Below the pieces are notes generated by a model, which saw only the letters and a program-made list of their open reading frames with translations, was not told the origin of the DNA and ran no database searches. A stretch of 64,000 bases of DNA from the NCBI RefSeq assembly GCF_008369915.1, contig NZ_VSRN01000001.1:5266501-5330500 (forward strand), in the 5' to 3' direction. Source of the DNA: Dyadobacter sp. UC 10. Lineage in GTDB: Bacteria; Bacteroidota; Bacteroidia; Cytophagales; Spirosomataceae. Below are positions 45,212 through 53,446 of this stretch, one piece after another. Made by a program: the position numbers and the translations under genes. How positions within the stretch are numbered: position 1 is the first letter of the stretch; the number at the start of each line of letters is the position of its first letter.

Positions 45212-46282
45212 ATGTCTTTCAAAACATTGTACAGGCCAGTCATTCTCTGGTGTGTTTCGTTACTTTTTATCAATGCTTCCTGCAAAAAGGAAACGCAGGC
45301 ACCGAAGCCGGGCGGCGAGCAGGCAGTCACTTTCACGAATCCGCTGCTGAATGCAGCGCCTGATCCCTGGGTTTTTCAGAAAGACACGACTTATTATTAC
45401 ATGCATACCCTGGGTAACCGGATACAGATCTGGAAAACGGGCAGAATGAGCCGGTTGAAGGACGTGGCGCCGGTTACCGTATTTACCGCACCGGCCTCGG
45501 GAGGCAATTCCAGGGATATCTGGGCGCCCGAACTGTTTTTTTTGAATGGTAAATGGTATATCTATTATACCGGCTCAGACGGAAACGACCGAACGCACAG
45601 AATGTGGGTTTTGGAAAATGCTAACCCCGATCCGACGCAGGGTACCTGGACAGACAAAGGCAAATTGCTGACCCAGCCGGCCGACCTCTGGTCGATCGAT
45701 GCGACTGTCTTGCAACAGGATGGCAGCCTTTTTATGATCTGGTCGGGGCGGCCCTTTGCGGGCGGCAGTACCGACCTGACCCAGCATTTGTATATCTCCA
45801 AAATGAGCAACCCCTTCACGCTCACCGGCCCGACCGTGCAAATTGGCTCTCCTCAGAATACGTGGGAAAGGCACGGTTTTCCGGTAAATGAAGGGCCTGA
45901 AATTTTGCGAAATCCTGCGGGGAAAGTTCTCCTGGTATATTCAGGCAGTTATTGCGGGGATGACCGCTACTCGCTTGGATTAATGACTTTGAAAGAAGGA
46001 AGTGATCCGATGAGTCCCGCCAGCTGGACCGAAATGTCCGCACCGGTTTTCACTGGACTGGCTTCGGCGAATGCATTCGGGGTAGGGCATAATGGTTTTT
46101 TCAAATCGAGGGACGGAAAAGAAGACTGGATTATTTACCATGCTAATTCGGCTGCCGGGCAGGGTTGCGGTAGTTCGCGCAATGTGCGTATGCAGCGATT
46201 TACCTGGACTGCCGACGGTTTGCCGACTTTCGGAGAGCCCGTAGCGACCGGCCGATCGGTGCCTGTTCCGTCAGGCGAGTAG
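45212..46282 (+). CDS. Glycoside hydrolase family 43-like lipoprotein
   Basis: A 356-residue five-bladed beta-propeller enzyme, probably removing or cleaving alpha-L-arabinofuranosyl (or beta-xylosyl) residues. The lipobox FINASC makes it a lipoprotein with lipidated Cys24 (counting from the ATG at 45212; a TTG two codons earlier is possible). The catalytic base is likely Asp51 in APDPWVF, the pKa modulator the Asp in SIDATVL, and the acid the Glu in NEGPEIL. DIWAPELFFLNGKWYIYYTGS is a typical GH43 blade. The subfamily cannot be fixed, but the arrangement resembles exo-acting arabinofuranosidases. It follows susD after 42 bases and precedes a second GH43 gene. Confidence 0.87.
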   Translation: MSFKTLYRPVILWCVSLLFINASCKKETQAPKPGGEQAVTFTNPLLNAAPDPWVFQKDTTYYYMHTLGNRIQIWKTGRMSRLKDVAPVTVFTAPASGGNSRDIWAPELFFLNGKWYIYYTGSDGNDRTHRMWVLENANPDPTQGTWTDKGKLLTQPADLWSIDATVLQQDGSLFMIWSGRPFAGGSTDLTQHLYISKMSNPFTLTGPTVQIGSPQNTWERHGFPVNEGPEILRNPAGKVLLVYSGSYCGDDRYSLGLMTLKEGSDPMSPASWTEMSAPVFTGLASANAFGVGHNGFFKSRDGKEDWIIYHANSAAGQGCGSSRNVRMQRFTWTADGLPTFGEPVATGRSVPVPSGE

Positions 46283-46335
46283 CCTATTTGATTATCTTTA
46301 AGCCCTTAAAACAGTATCCACATCAAAAGTAATTT

Positions 46336-47823
46336 ATGAAAAGATTGAGCATTAGCCTGTTGCTGTTAATAGTAGTTCAAATTGCAAATGCCCAGCAGGC
46401 TGTTATTCGCGGAGATTTTGCGGACCCGTCTGTGATCAAGGTCGGAGCTACTTATTATGCCGCGGGAACAAGCTCCAACTGGGCGCCCGGCTTCCCGGTC
46501 ATGAAATCCACAGACCTGAAAAACTGGCAGCAGACAAACTATATATTTCCCGATCTAACTGCCTGGGCCGATTATTATTACTGGGCGCCGGAATTGAATT
46601 ATGATAACGGTAAAGTATATGTGTATTACACCGCACATAAAAAGGGTGGCAACCTGTGTGTAGGAGTGGCCAGTGCCGAGACACCAGAAGGCCCGTTCAA
46701 GGACCATGGCCCGCTGGTTTGCGAGGAAGTGGGATCCATTGACGGTTTTCCGATGCGCGATGAAAATAATAAGCTGCACCTGATCTGGAAGGAAGACGGT
46801 AACAGTGTCAATAAGCCCACGCCGATCTGGATCCAGGAGCTTAACGAGGAAAGAACCGCATTGATCGGTGAGAAAAAAGAGCTTTTCCGAAATGATACTT
46901 CGTGGGAGGCCAACCTGGTGGAAGGTGTTTCTATCGTTAAAAACAATGGTTATTTCTACGCGATCTATGCGGCGGCTGGCTGCTGCGGACCGGGCTGTAC
47001 CTATGCTACCGGCGTTGCCCGCTCCAAAAAACTGATGGGGCCGTGGGAGAAGTATGCAAAAAATCCGATCATGACCGGTCAGGGTGACTGGATGTGCCCC
47101 GGACACGGGACAGCAGTCACGCATCAGGGAAAGAACTACTTTATGTACCATGCTTACGACAGGTCTTCAAACAAATATACCGGTCGCCAGGCGCTGGTAC
47201 GTGGCTTCGAATTCACGCCCGACAACTGGCTGCGCTTTACGGATGAGTACCTCGCACCGACAAATCTTCCCAAAACCTACACGGTAACAGACGATTTCAG
47301 CAAAGAAAAACTCGATCTCCAATGGAACTGGTCTGTGTTCAATAAACCTGCCTTAGAGCTGAAAAACGGGCGGATTGGCTTGCAGATCAAGGATGACCGG
47401 GAGCTGTTTATCGCCAGGAAAATCGATAGCCCGGATTACGAAGCGACTGTCGAACTGATCCCTGGCAAAAGTGTTGTGGCCGGTGTCGCATTGATCGGCG
47501 ATGAGAAAAACCTGATCTACGCGGCTGCAAAACAGGATAGTATTCATATTACGCTTTTGAAGGATGGGGCAAGAAGCAGTCTTGGTAAATTTCCGGTGAA
47601 GGGAAAAGGTAAGCGCTTATTTGTAAAAATGAATGTAAAAAATAATACAGATATCAGCTTTTCTTACAGTGTTAAGGGGGTTGATTTCACTGCATTGCAA
47701 ATTACAGCTCCGGATATCAAATTTTTGCCTCCGTGGGACAGGGCCGTGCGTGCAGGAATTCTCGCAAAAGGGGCACAGGGTGAAGTCGCGGTTGTAGAAG
47801 GTTTTGTTTTCAAAAGCAAATAA
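46336..47823 (+). CDS. Glycoside hydrolase family 43 protein with C-terminal beta-sandwich
   Basis: A 495-residue exported enzyme. The signal peptide is cut after ANA (residue 19). The GH43 propeller (about 22-310) has catalytic base Asp30 in GDFADPSVIK, a modulator in GSIDGFPMR, and acid Glu in NLVEGVSIVKNNGYFYAIYAA. YYWAPELNYDNGKVYVYYTAH is a typical blade. From about residue 320 (TVTDDFSKEKLDLQWNWSVF) a concanavalin-like beta-sandwich follows, as in xylosidase/arabinosidase-type members. Together with the lipoprotein GH43 upstream it should cut a hemicellulose side chain or backbone. It is followed by a strong hairpin shared with the convergent gene. Confidence 0.9.
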   Translation: MKRLSISLLLLIVVQIANAQQAVIRGDFADPSVIKVGATYYAAGTSSNWAPGFPVMKSTDLKNWQQTNYIFPDLTAWADYYYWAPELNYDNGKVYVYYTAHKKGGNLCVGVASAETPEGPFKDHGPLVCEEVGSIDGFPMRDENNKLHLIWKEDGNSVNKPTPIWIQELNEERTALIGEKKELFRNDTSWEANLVEGVSIVKNNGYFYAIYAAAGCCGPGCTYATGVARSKKLMGPWEKYAKNPIMTGQGDWMCPGHGTAVTHQGKNYFMYHAYDRSSNKYTGRQALVRGFEFTPDNWLRFTDEYLAPTNLPKTYTVTDDFSKEKLDLQWNWSVFNKPALELKNGRIGLQIKDDRELFIARKIDSPDYEATVELIPGKSVVAGVALIGDEKNLIYAAAKQDSIHITLLKDGARSSLGKFPVKGKGKRLFVKMNVKNNTDISFSYSVKGVDFTALQITAPDIKFLPPWDRAVRAGILAKGAQGEVAVVEGFVFKSK

Positions 47824-47857
47824 AAAAGGCAGCCTGGCTATCTCTTGGCCAGGCTGC
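47822..47857. terminator. Strong bidirectional terminator
   Basis: GCAGCCTGGC (47829-47838) pairs perfectly with GCCAGGCTGC (47848-47857). On the minus strand it is followed by six T (47827-47822), so it ends the minus-strand gene at 47863; on the plus strand it lies just after the GH43 stop. Confidence 0.85.
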
Positions 47858-47862
47858 TCTTA

Positions 47863-48174
47863 CTAATCTGTACGGCCCAGTTTCTCTTTGAGCTCGTGCC
47901 ATTTATCGATATCGTCTTCGGAAGCGCCTGCGTAGGTCGTTTTCACGTGATTCAGAAATGCAAACTTGGTTTCGTCCGAATCCAGATGCAGTTCATCTTC
48001 AAAACCATCCGCTTTGACGAAATAATCGTATCCGTCGTTCTTTACTTCTTTCGACGTGTAATACCTGCCTGAACCTTCAAAATTGCTCACAGAGTTATAC
48101 AGATCGTATATATCTTCGTCGCCTTCCGGTTTCACCCCATTCAGCCAGTCCTCGTAATTTGTTATTTTTGCCAT
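47863..48174 (-). CDS. Small hypothetical protein
   Basis: A protein of 103 residues that I do not recognise. It starts MAKITNYEDWLNGVKPEGDEDIYDLYNSV and is acidic, with many Asp, Glu and Tyr residues and no signal peptide or membrane segment. The region VKNDGYDYFVKADGFEDELHLDSDETKFAFLNHVKTTY suggests a compact mixed alpha/beta fold. I start at ATG 48174; the frame is open to 48300, but the extra residues cross a terminator-like hairpin at 48225-48252 and are unlikely to be translated. It has its own strong terminator downstream. Confidence 0.7.
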   Translation of the reverse strand: MAKITNYEDWLNGVKPEGDEDIYDLYNSVSNFEGSGRYYTSKEVKNDGYDYFVKADGFEDELHLDSDETKFAFLNHVKTTYAGASEDDIDKWHELKEKLGRTD

Positions 48175-48224
48175 TACAAAATCATGTTGATTAGGTTCGC
48201 CAATATGTAAAAACCATACCAGCG

Positions 48225-48252
48225 AAAAAGCCGCCCGGTAACCTGGCGGCTT
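48225..48252 (-). terminator. Intrinsic terminator after the methyltransferase gene
   Basis: On the minus strand AAGCCGCC pairs with GGCGGCTT (48252-48245 with 48235-48228), followed by TTTTT (48229-48225). It lies 45 bases after the stop of the methyltransferase gene at 48297. Confidence 0.8.
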
Positions 48253-48296
48253 AATTAACCAGTATAAAAAATGGAACGACAGTTCGGTTCTACCAA

Positions 48297-49109
48297 TCAC
48301 CGAACAACAGTCACTTTCAAAAAAGTAGCCGGTATAGAAGTTGTGTTTTCGTCGCCACTCTGATTCTGGCTTTCAAACAGCGCTTCCAGTTCACGCTGCA
48401 GGTCAGCTTCGGTACCGTTTTTTTCGGCGGCTTCAAATGCATTCATCGTCGGCCCGTAGTATTTTCTGAAAGTTTCCAGAAATACAGCTGGCGGGTATGG
48501 TGCCTGAAATGTGAATGTTTCCCGCTCGAATGAAATATTCTCTTTCGCAGCGCCGGCTGCAACGAAACGTTCGGTCACATTACTTTCCACGCCCCAGAGC
48601 ATCGGACTGATGAATCCTTCCGGCGGCGCGGGCGTGTAGGCCGAGCTCACTTTCAGGATCTGGGCTACCAGGGTGGGGTCGCCGGGAATCCAGTTGCCCA
48701 TTACAATTCTGCCGCCCTTGCGGGTAACACGGAACATTTCTTTCGCTACGTCAAAAGGCTTCGGCGCAAACATTGCCCCGAACACGCTTACGGCCAGATC
48801 AAATGTTTCGTCTTCAATATCGTGCAGATCGATTGCATCGCCCTCGCGGAATGTAATATTGGTCAAACCCTCGGCTTTTGCCCTGGCATTACCTGCCTCC
48901 ACGAGGTTACGGGCGATATCCACTCCCTGTACATTTGCCCCGAGCCTGGCTGCGGGTATCGCGGTCGTGCCGTCTCCGCATCCCAGGTCGAGCACATTCA
49001 AACCTGGGGTAATCCCCAGCTTTCCTACCAGTGCGGAACCACTTTCCCGCATCGTTTCGGCCAACTTCGTGAAGTCACCCTTCTCCCATAACGCTTTGTT
49101 TGCATTCAT
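48297..49109 (-). CDS. Class I SAM-dependent methyltransferase
   Basis: A 270-residue cytosolic methyltransferase of the class I (Rossmann) type. The S-adenosylmethionine-binding motif I is NVLDLGCGDGTTAIPAARLG with Asp41 and the glycine loop; motif II follows in NVQGVDIARNLVEAGNARAK. ITFREGDAIDLHDIEDETFDLAVSVFGAMF contains the acidic residue that contacts the adenine and the post-I region. The C-terminal half is the family-variable substrate part. The acceptor is unknown; the pattern is close to the generic Methyltransf_11/25 group. About 310 bases upstream of its ATG, on the same strand, lies a broken copy of its first 50 or so codons. Confidence 0.88.
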   Translation of the reverse strand: MNANKALWEKGDFTKLAETMRESGSALVGKLGITPGLNVLDLGCGDGTTAIPAARLGANVQGVDIARNLVEAGNARAKAEGLTNITFREGDAIDLHDIEDETFDLAVSVFGAMFAPKPFDVAKEMFRVTRKGGRIVMGNWIPGDPTLVAQILKVSSAYTPAPPEGFISPMLWGVESNVTERFVAAGAAKENISFERETFTFQAPYPPAVFLETFRKYYGPTMNAFEAAEKNGTEADLQRELEALFESQNQSGDENTTSIPATFLKVTVVR

Positions 49110-49418
49110 TTTATTTTTCAGCTTTTGTTAAAATTTCTACAAAACAACTGCTCCTATCGGCAACCGGCAATACTGATTTATAAGTATTGTACGGGTAAGC
49201 GTCTGACAATCAATGTAAAAATAGATTATAGCGTTGATTATCCGGTCGGGCGCAGGCATTATTTGTCCAGATCTCACTGAGTTCTTATTTAACGGATGCT
49301 GGTAGACTGCTCCTGACCGAAGGATTTATGGAGTTGTTATGCTGCGGGGCGATCGAGGAAAATAATGGCTCCGGCACAAGGGGGTAAACAGGTCTTCGGT
49401 TGTCGGTCAAATGCTGCC

Positions 49419-49573
49419 GGTCGGGCAGCTTATCAAACCTTCGCATGCCAAATCGAGCACATTCGAAACTACGATAATTCGCAGCTTTCCAACCAGCGCC
49501 GAACCACTTTCCCGCATCGTTTCGACCAACTTCGTGAAGTCACCCTTCTCCGTAAAGCTTTGTTCGGATTCGT
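49419..49573 (-). pseudogene. Degenerate copy of the methyltransferase 5' end
   Basis: The stretch reads, on the minus strand, as a decayed duplicate of the first 50 or so codons of the gene at 48297-49109. The middle (about 49490-49553) is nearly identical, including GAAGTGACTTCACG-type and GAAAGTGGTTCGGC-type words. The start codon ATG is changed to ACG (49573-49571), and one G is missing in the TTATGGGAG segment, which shifts the frame between the lost start and the conserved part. Toward 49419 similarity fades (GTCGAGCACATTC against ATCGAGCACATTC, then gaps). No complete domain remains. The rest of the 49110-49685 gap shows nothing recognisable. Confidence 0.8.
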
Positions 49574-49685
49574 GGATTTTCTGTTAAGGTTTATTTAGAG
49601 AAATCTAGTGGGCTTTTTTCTCCTTTTTAGGTTAGTGATGAATTTTGTAGTGAGTCCGCTTTATGGTTATATCTTAACGGGTGGA

Positions 49686-50714
49686 TCAAAATTTCTTCAG
49701 AAAATTGCGGATGAATGAAACCAAAAAAGCTGTAAACTTTCCAACTTGCTGGACGCGAACCTCTTTAACGACTCTCACGATAAGAATCACTGATAGCCTT
49801 ACATACTTAGCAAAAACGGCTATCGGGAACACGAAAAAAGAAAGAGAGATATACAGAAAGCTTAATATATACAACTTCCTAAAGTAGAGGAAATAGGGGA
49901 AGGCCTGTAACGTGATTACAATCAGCGTGACGTAATTGAAAAACTTTCTGGAATTTAAGGCATTTGGCGTCGAAATATCCATAAAGTACCGCTTGTCAAG
50001 GATTGATATGAATCTTGCTGGATTTGTATATATCGTTACAGCATAGCTGATTAGGAGAAAACCCGCGAAAATCAGTAGAGTTCCCTCGAAATTTGGATCT
50101 TTATAATATTCATATTTTATTTCCACTGCAATGTAGGATAGCACGGAAAAGATCAATGTGAAAACCATGATCCTGAGTTGCAGCTCAAAAACAGCTGGCT
50201 CAACGCTATTAATTGAATCCAACAAACCGGCATTGACAATACATACCAATGCAAAAAAAGCGAAATAGATCAGGCAGTCTTTAATTCGATGCTCTTTTTC
50301 ACCCTGACTGTTAGCGATCTCTGCTCTCATTCGCTTTGTTAGATCAGAAATCAATAAACTTGCAATGACTTGAATCGGAATGGTTGTGTTTTCGCTAACA
50401 ATAATTTTAGAAAACCTACTGTTAAACTTATTAACAAGGTTTCCCATTACGTTTTCAAAGACTCTTCTCTTCGTCCCGATACGAAATTTGATTATAGCTC
50501 CGTATGCAAATCCAAATCCGACTGCCACCTCAAAAACTGAATTGAAATCAGATAAACCCATCTTAGAACCCTCAACGAGTTCCTTCAGCGGTTTAAAGTA
50601 TTCCAAATCAAGAAATGGCAACGTTAGACATATGTATGTTAATAAAAACTTACATGTCAGGGAAAGCCAGTGAGGTAAGACAGCAGGTTTGTCGTCTAGT
50701 TCGTCGCCAGACAT
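49686..50714 (-). CDS. Multi-pass membrane protein of unknown function
   Basis: A 342-residue protein that I do not recognise. About six or seven hydrophobic segments are visible: near residues 20-38, 48-72 (weaker), 148-170 (CLIYFAFFALVCIVNAGLL), 180-200 (RIMVFTLIFSVLSYIAVEI), 212-232 (GTLLIFAGFLLISYAVTIYT), 262-282 (VTLIVITLQAFPYFLYF) and 288-318 (YILSFLYISLSFFVFPIAVFA). Between the second and third lies a basic cytosolic loop (KFRIGTKRRVFENVMGNLVNKFNSRFSKI). It is the second gene of a two-gene unit; its start overlaps the end of the upstream gene by 19 bases, so translation is coupled. The DNA is visibly more A/T-rich than its neighbours, a sign of recent acquisition. Confidence 0.75.
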   Translation of the reverse strand: MSGDELDDKPAVLPHWLSLTCKFLLTYICLTLPFLDLEYFKPLKELVEGSKMGLSDFNSVFEVAVGFGFAYGAIIKFRIGTKRRVFENVMGNLVNKFNSRFSKIIVSENTTIPIQVIASLLISDLTKRMRAEIANSQGEKEHRIKDCLIYFAFFALVCIVNAGLLDSINSVEPAVFELQLRIMVFTLIFSVLSYIAVEIKYEYYKDPNFEGTLLIFAGFLLISYAVTIYTNPARFISILDKRYFMDISTPNALNSRKFFNYVTLIVITLQAFPYFLYFRKLYILSFLYISLSFFVFPIAVFAKYVRLSVILIVRVVKEVRVQQVGKFTAFLVSFIRNFLKKF

Positions 50715-51298
50715 TCTTGCGTATCCTTCAAGTTCCTTATATAGCTTATTAACTTGACGGCATTTGCCGGGTCGCTAAAATGGACCTCGGTATCGTAGTT
50801 TACGTTAAGCAGTTGTTCTTGCCGAGATTCATAATGTCTCTCCGACTGTTGGACTCCGAAAAGTGATCGAATCAGATTTTTATAGTCCTGATGATTCGAG
50901 TGCTCGGTTGTCTTCTCAAGGAAGTATCTCTCATTATCGCCAACCAATGCGAAATTTAATTTTTGATCAGTTTCATTTAAAGAATTCAGGTCACCAATTT
51001 TCACAAATTCAAAATTTGGAAAAGACTTTTTTGTCAAATATGTCAGCTCGTTTGGTGTATAGAAGATGACGCGTTTGGAATGATCAATCGTCATCAAAAC
51101 ATTGTTGTATTTAGATAGTGCAAATCCGACCCTATCAAAAATTAGGATAGTGCCAGAATTCATGATCATTTTTTCCAGAAGATAGGGCTTGACCTCTTGA
51201 GATACGCCCTCTAATTTTTCACCTCGTTTGAGCAGCTCAGCGGTTGCAGTCCGTAGTCCAGATTCAATCAGATTAGATACTATTTGATTTAGGCTCAT
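50696..51298 (-). CDS. Hypothetical soluble protein, partner of the membrane protein at 49686
   Basis: A 200-residue protein with no signal peptide or membrane helix; I do not recognise it. The N-terminus (SLNQIVSNLIESGLRTATAELLKRGEKLEGVSQEVKPYLLEKMI) is helical and charged. The centre (GTILIFDRVGFALSKYNNVLMTIDHSKRVIFYTPNELTYLTKK) looks like alternating strands and helices. The C-terminus (VNYDTEVHFSDPANAVKLISYIRNLK) is also alpha/beta. It overlaps the start of the membrane-protein gene by 19 bases, so the two form one unit. Base composition is A/T-rich relative to the neighbours. It might be a sensor or effector acting with the membrane partner, but the sequence alone does not show that. Confidence 0.72.
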   Translation of the reverse strand: MSLNQIVSNLIESGLRTATAELLKRGEKLEGVSQEVKPYLLEKMIMNSGTILIFDRVGFALSKYNNVLMTIDHSKRVIFYTPNELTYLTKKSFPNFEFVKIGDLNSLNETDQKLNFALVGDNERYFLEKTTEHSNHQDYKNLIRSLFGVQQSERHYESRQEQLLNVNYDTEVHFSDPANAVKLISYIRNLKDTQECLATN

Positions 51299-51650
51299 GA
51301 AAATAAAGGATGGGTCGAAATAATGCTACAATGCGTAGTTAAAATAATACTTTAAGAGATAGAAGTCAAGTGTTCGGAAAATCTTTTGGCGTTTAAGCCA
51401 TCGCAGTTTTGGCCTCAAACGTTATTTTTCTTATTCCAGATCACTTTCACTCATTCAAATACCGAGGCCTAAGAAACAATAAACAAACTGTGGCACCAAA
51501 CCGTTTGATAAATGTAGTTTTTCTGAAAGACGCTATCCACTGCCTGTTTGTTGCACTTCCTTTCGACAAAAATTGTAGATGTAACATATTGACAGACTGC
51601 ATTTGGGTAGCGAAATCTAGTCCAGCTTTGTCTGGTTGCTATCTAACTTA
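51299..51650. other. A/T-rich gap without a recognisable gene
   Basis: About 350 bases upstream of the orphan pair. It should hold the promoter of that pair. A weak open frame on the plus strand (about 80 codons from a TTG) has no family resemblance and no good start, so I do not call it. Confidence 0.5.
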
Positions 51651-51854
51651 ACCGCAAAACTTCCTGAAAAGAAAAATGCAATCAAACTGAGTAATGAAAG
51701 CCAGCGTATCCAGGCGAACGGGACGGGCGGATATGTGGAACATTATGTTTTTGGGCGGGAATTGAAAAAACGGACAGGACAGGATTTCCGCGACAATCCT
51801 ACCTATCCGTTTTTTGCCGAGGTGTCGGTGCAAAAAGTGTTCGGCAAATGGTAA
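51651..51854 (+). pseudogene. 3' remnant of a truncated gene
   Basis: The last 65 or so codons before the stop at 51852-51854 have the G/C-richer codon use of the surrounding chromosome, unlike the A/T-rich DNA just upstream. The encoded end contains TGGYVEHYVFGRELKKRTGQ and PTYPFFAEVSVQKVFGKW, which reads like a genuine protein C-terminus. No credible start is present: the frame reaches an ATG-less A/T-rich stretch at once. I infer that the 5' part was lost when the A/T-rich segment arrived. The family of the lost gene is not recognised. Confidence 0.45.
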
Positions 51855-51865
51855 CAAAAACCTTT

Positions 51866-52519
51866 TCAGGAGCGGGGACCTGTTGCAACATAACCCTCAA
51901 TATCGCGTAGCATCGCTATGGATTTCATGACAGGTTCCCACTCTTTTCCACTGAAAATGTACCTGAACCACCGTTTTTCACGGTTTTCGTATTTAATATT
52001 AAAGAAAAGCCACAAGGCAGTTGCAACGAAAGCCAGCGTTATCGAAACCTGTAAAGCCAGCCAGACCGGATGCTCGTACATTTTTTCACTGATAGAAAAA
52101 GTCGTCCAGATCGGTGCGTGCAGAAACATGAGCCGGGAAATCAGTAGCGTGGAGCTTGTTAAGGATGCCAGGCGGTGCTGTGTTTCGACCAGCGGCTCAC
52201 TGATATCGGTCTGAAAAATCAGTACAAGCTGGTAAACGTAAACGCCGATCACAAAAGCGAGCAATACCGCATGAATGAAGATCGACCACCAAAAAAATGC
52301 GCTGGCATACGAATAGGTCTTATATAATACAACACCCAGAAAGGTAATCCAGAGCACGCTGGCAATGATGATGAAAATCTTCATCGGCGCCATTGAGTTC
52401 ATCAGCGACTTGATTTTAATGAGGGTAATGGCCTCCGCATTTTTCCGGTTCAGCGTCAGGTTCTCTTCGAGCTTCTTGTCATAGGACCGCCACATAGCGA
52501 TCAGTTCGGTTTCTTGCAT
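51866..52519 (-). CDS. Integral membrane protein, probable anti-sigma partner
   Basis: A 217-residue inner-membrane protein with a cytosolic N-terminus of about 45 residues (MQETELIAMWRSYDKKLEENLTLNRKNAEAI) and three or four membrane helices: IFIIIASVLWITFLGVVLYKTY, AFFWWSIFIHAVLLAFVIGVYVYQLVLIF and WLALQVSITLAFVATALWLFFNI. It starts 4 bases after the end of an ECF sigma gene, with which it must be co-transcribed. The location and the short N-terminal helical domain ahead of membrane helices suggest that it holds the sigma factor at the membrane. It is not of FecR type: there is no FecR domain or DUF4974 tail. Confidence 0.7.
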   Translation of the reverse strand: MQETELIAMWRSYDKKLEENLTLNRKNAEAITLIKIKSLMNSMAPMKIFIIIASVLWITFLGVVLYKTYSYASAFFWWSIFIHAVLLAFVIGVYVYQLVLIFQTDISEPLVETQHRLASLTSSTLLISRLMFLHAPIWTTFSISEKMYEHPVWLALQVSITLAFVATALWLFFNIKYENREKRWFRYIFSGKEWEPVMKSIAMLRDIEGYVATGPRS

Positions 52520-52523
52520 GGTA

Positions 52524-53027
52524 TCAGGATTTTATGGTTGCAAATTTTTGTCTGAGTTGTTCTTTAATTCTCCCCACTTTCGTCGAAACATTGGAAGGTG
52601 AAATGCCGAGGATATCTGCGATTTCATGCTGGCTTCGTTCTTCCAGGTATAGCAGGATGAGCGCGCGGTCGAACGCTTTGAGTTCCCGGATAAACTGATG
52701 TAGCATTGACATTGCAGGTTCCGAGCCGGTTTCATCTGTTGTCAAACTGAATATCTCGCTCGTCAGCTCCTGACTTAGTTGATCCCTTTTTGTTTCTTTC
52801 CGGTAAAATGAAATGGACACGTTAAGTGCGATCCGGTATATCCAGGTGCTTAGCATGAACTGCTCATCATATTTTGGAAATGCGAGCCAGAGCTGCACCG
52901 TAATTTCCTGGATAAGATCTTTCCTGTTTTCCGGGTCGCGGCAATATGCGTTGGCTACTTTGTAAATAATGCCTTTGTTAGCCTCCATTACATTCAGAAA
53001 ATTAGCAGTATCCCGTAAGAGGCGCAT
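52524..53027 (-). CDS. ECF RNA polymerase sigma factor with membrane partner
   Basis: A sigma-70 family ECF factor of about 167 residues from the ATG at 53027 (MRLLRDTANFLNVMEANKG). The frame is open 46 codons further to 53165, but that part (RRYDFRFLKKIFRICVTFLSLL) is not sigma-like. Region 2 is YKVANAYCRDPENRKDLIQEITVQLWLAFPKYDEQFMLSTWIYRIALNV, and region 4 is FDRALILLYLEERSQHEIADILGISPSNVSTKVGRIKEQLR. It belongs to a different branch from the three module sigma factors (DLIQEI in place of D-I-Q-D-V/L-F). It is paired with the membrane protein at 51866 and lies divergent to the SusC at 53447. Confidence 0.88.
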   Translation of the reverse strand: MRLLRDTANFLNVMEANKGIIYKVANAYCRDPENRKDLIQEITVQLWLAFPKYDEQFMLSTWIYRIALNVSISFYRKETKRDQLSQELTSEIFSLTTDETGSEPAMSMLHQFIRELKAFDRALILLYLEERSQHEIADILGISPSNVSTKVGRIKEQLRQKFATIKS

Positions 53028-53446
53028 TGGCTGATCTGTTTGCTTGAAAAAAGGTAATGTTTGTTTTTGAGCAATTATTCGCAGCAACGACAAGAATGTC
53101 ACACAGATGCGAAATATTTTTTTTAAAAACCGGAAATCATATCGTCTTACCTGTGCATTTTTCAATCAGTATATTCTTTTACGGCCGGGCTCTTAAATAC
53201 AGAAAAAGTCACTCCTGAAATCTTCGTTACACCGGTTATGTCTGGCCCCTCCGCAGGCAATCTTATGTTATTTTATTGTTAAATGCGCAGCGAATGAAGG
53301 ACTGCTTTCTGAGAAATATTCAATTTTGCAGGATTAGAAAACACAGCAGCGAGAGGGAAAAGTAAAGTGAGATGCGGCGCTGCTCCCAGGGAATTTACAT
53401 TAACTCACCAAAACAATTTATTCTTTCAAAACAAATCTACCTGACT
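53028..53446. other. Divergent intergenic region between ECF sigma and susC
   Basis: About 420 bases that must hold the promoters of the minus-strand sigma unit and the plus-strand susC. CAATTTTG at 53321-53328 matches five of six bases of the -7 box on the plus strand. I see no gene, repeat or clear hairpin in it. Confidence 0.4.

Noticed and set aside
48175..48300. Longer start for the small protein at 47863
   Set aside because: The added 42 residues would be translated from the terminator hairpin of the methyltransferase gene.
49365..49598. A 77-codon plus-strand open frame over the methyltransferase remnant
   Set aside because: It runs antisense to the decayed gene copy, whose similarity is on the minus strand, so the frame is a shadow.
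51409..51651. An 80-codon plus-strand open frame in the A/T-rich gap
   Set aside because: It starts with TTG, has no family resemblance, a cysteine-rich random composition and no ribosome-binding signal; it is most likely chance.
53028..53165. N-terminal extension of the ECF sigma at 52524
   Set aside because: The extra 46 residues are hydrophobic and basic and do not resemble sigma factors; the ATG at 53027 gives the normal start.
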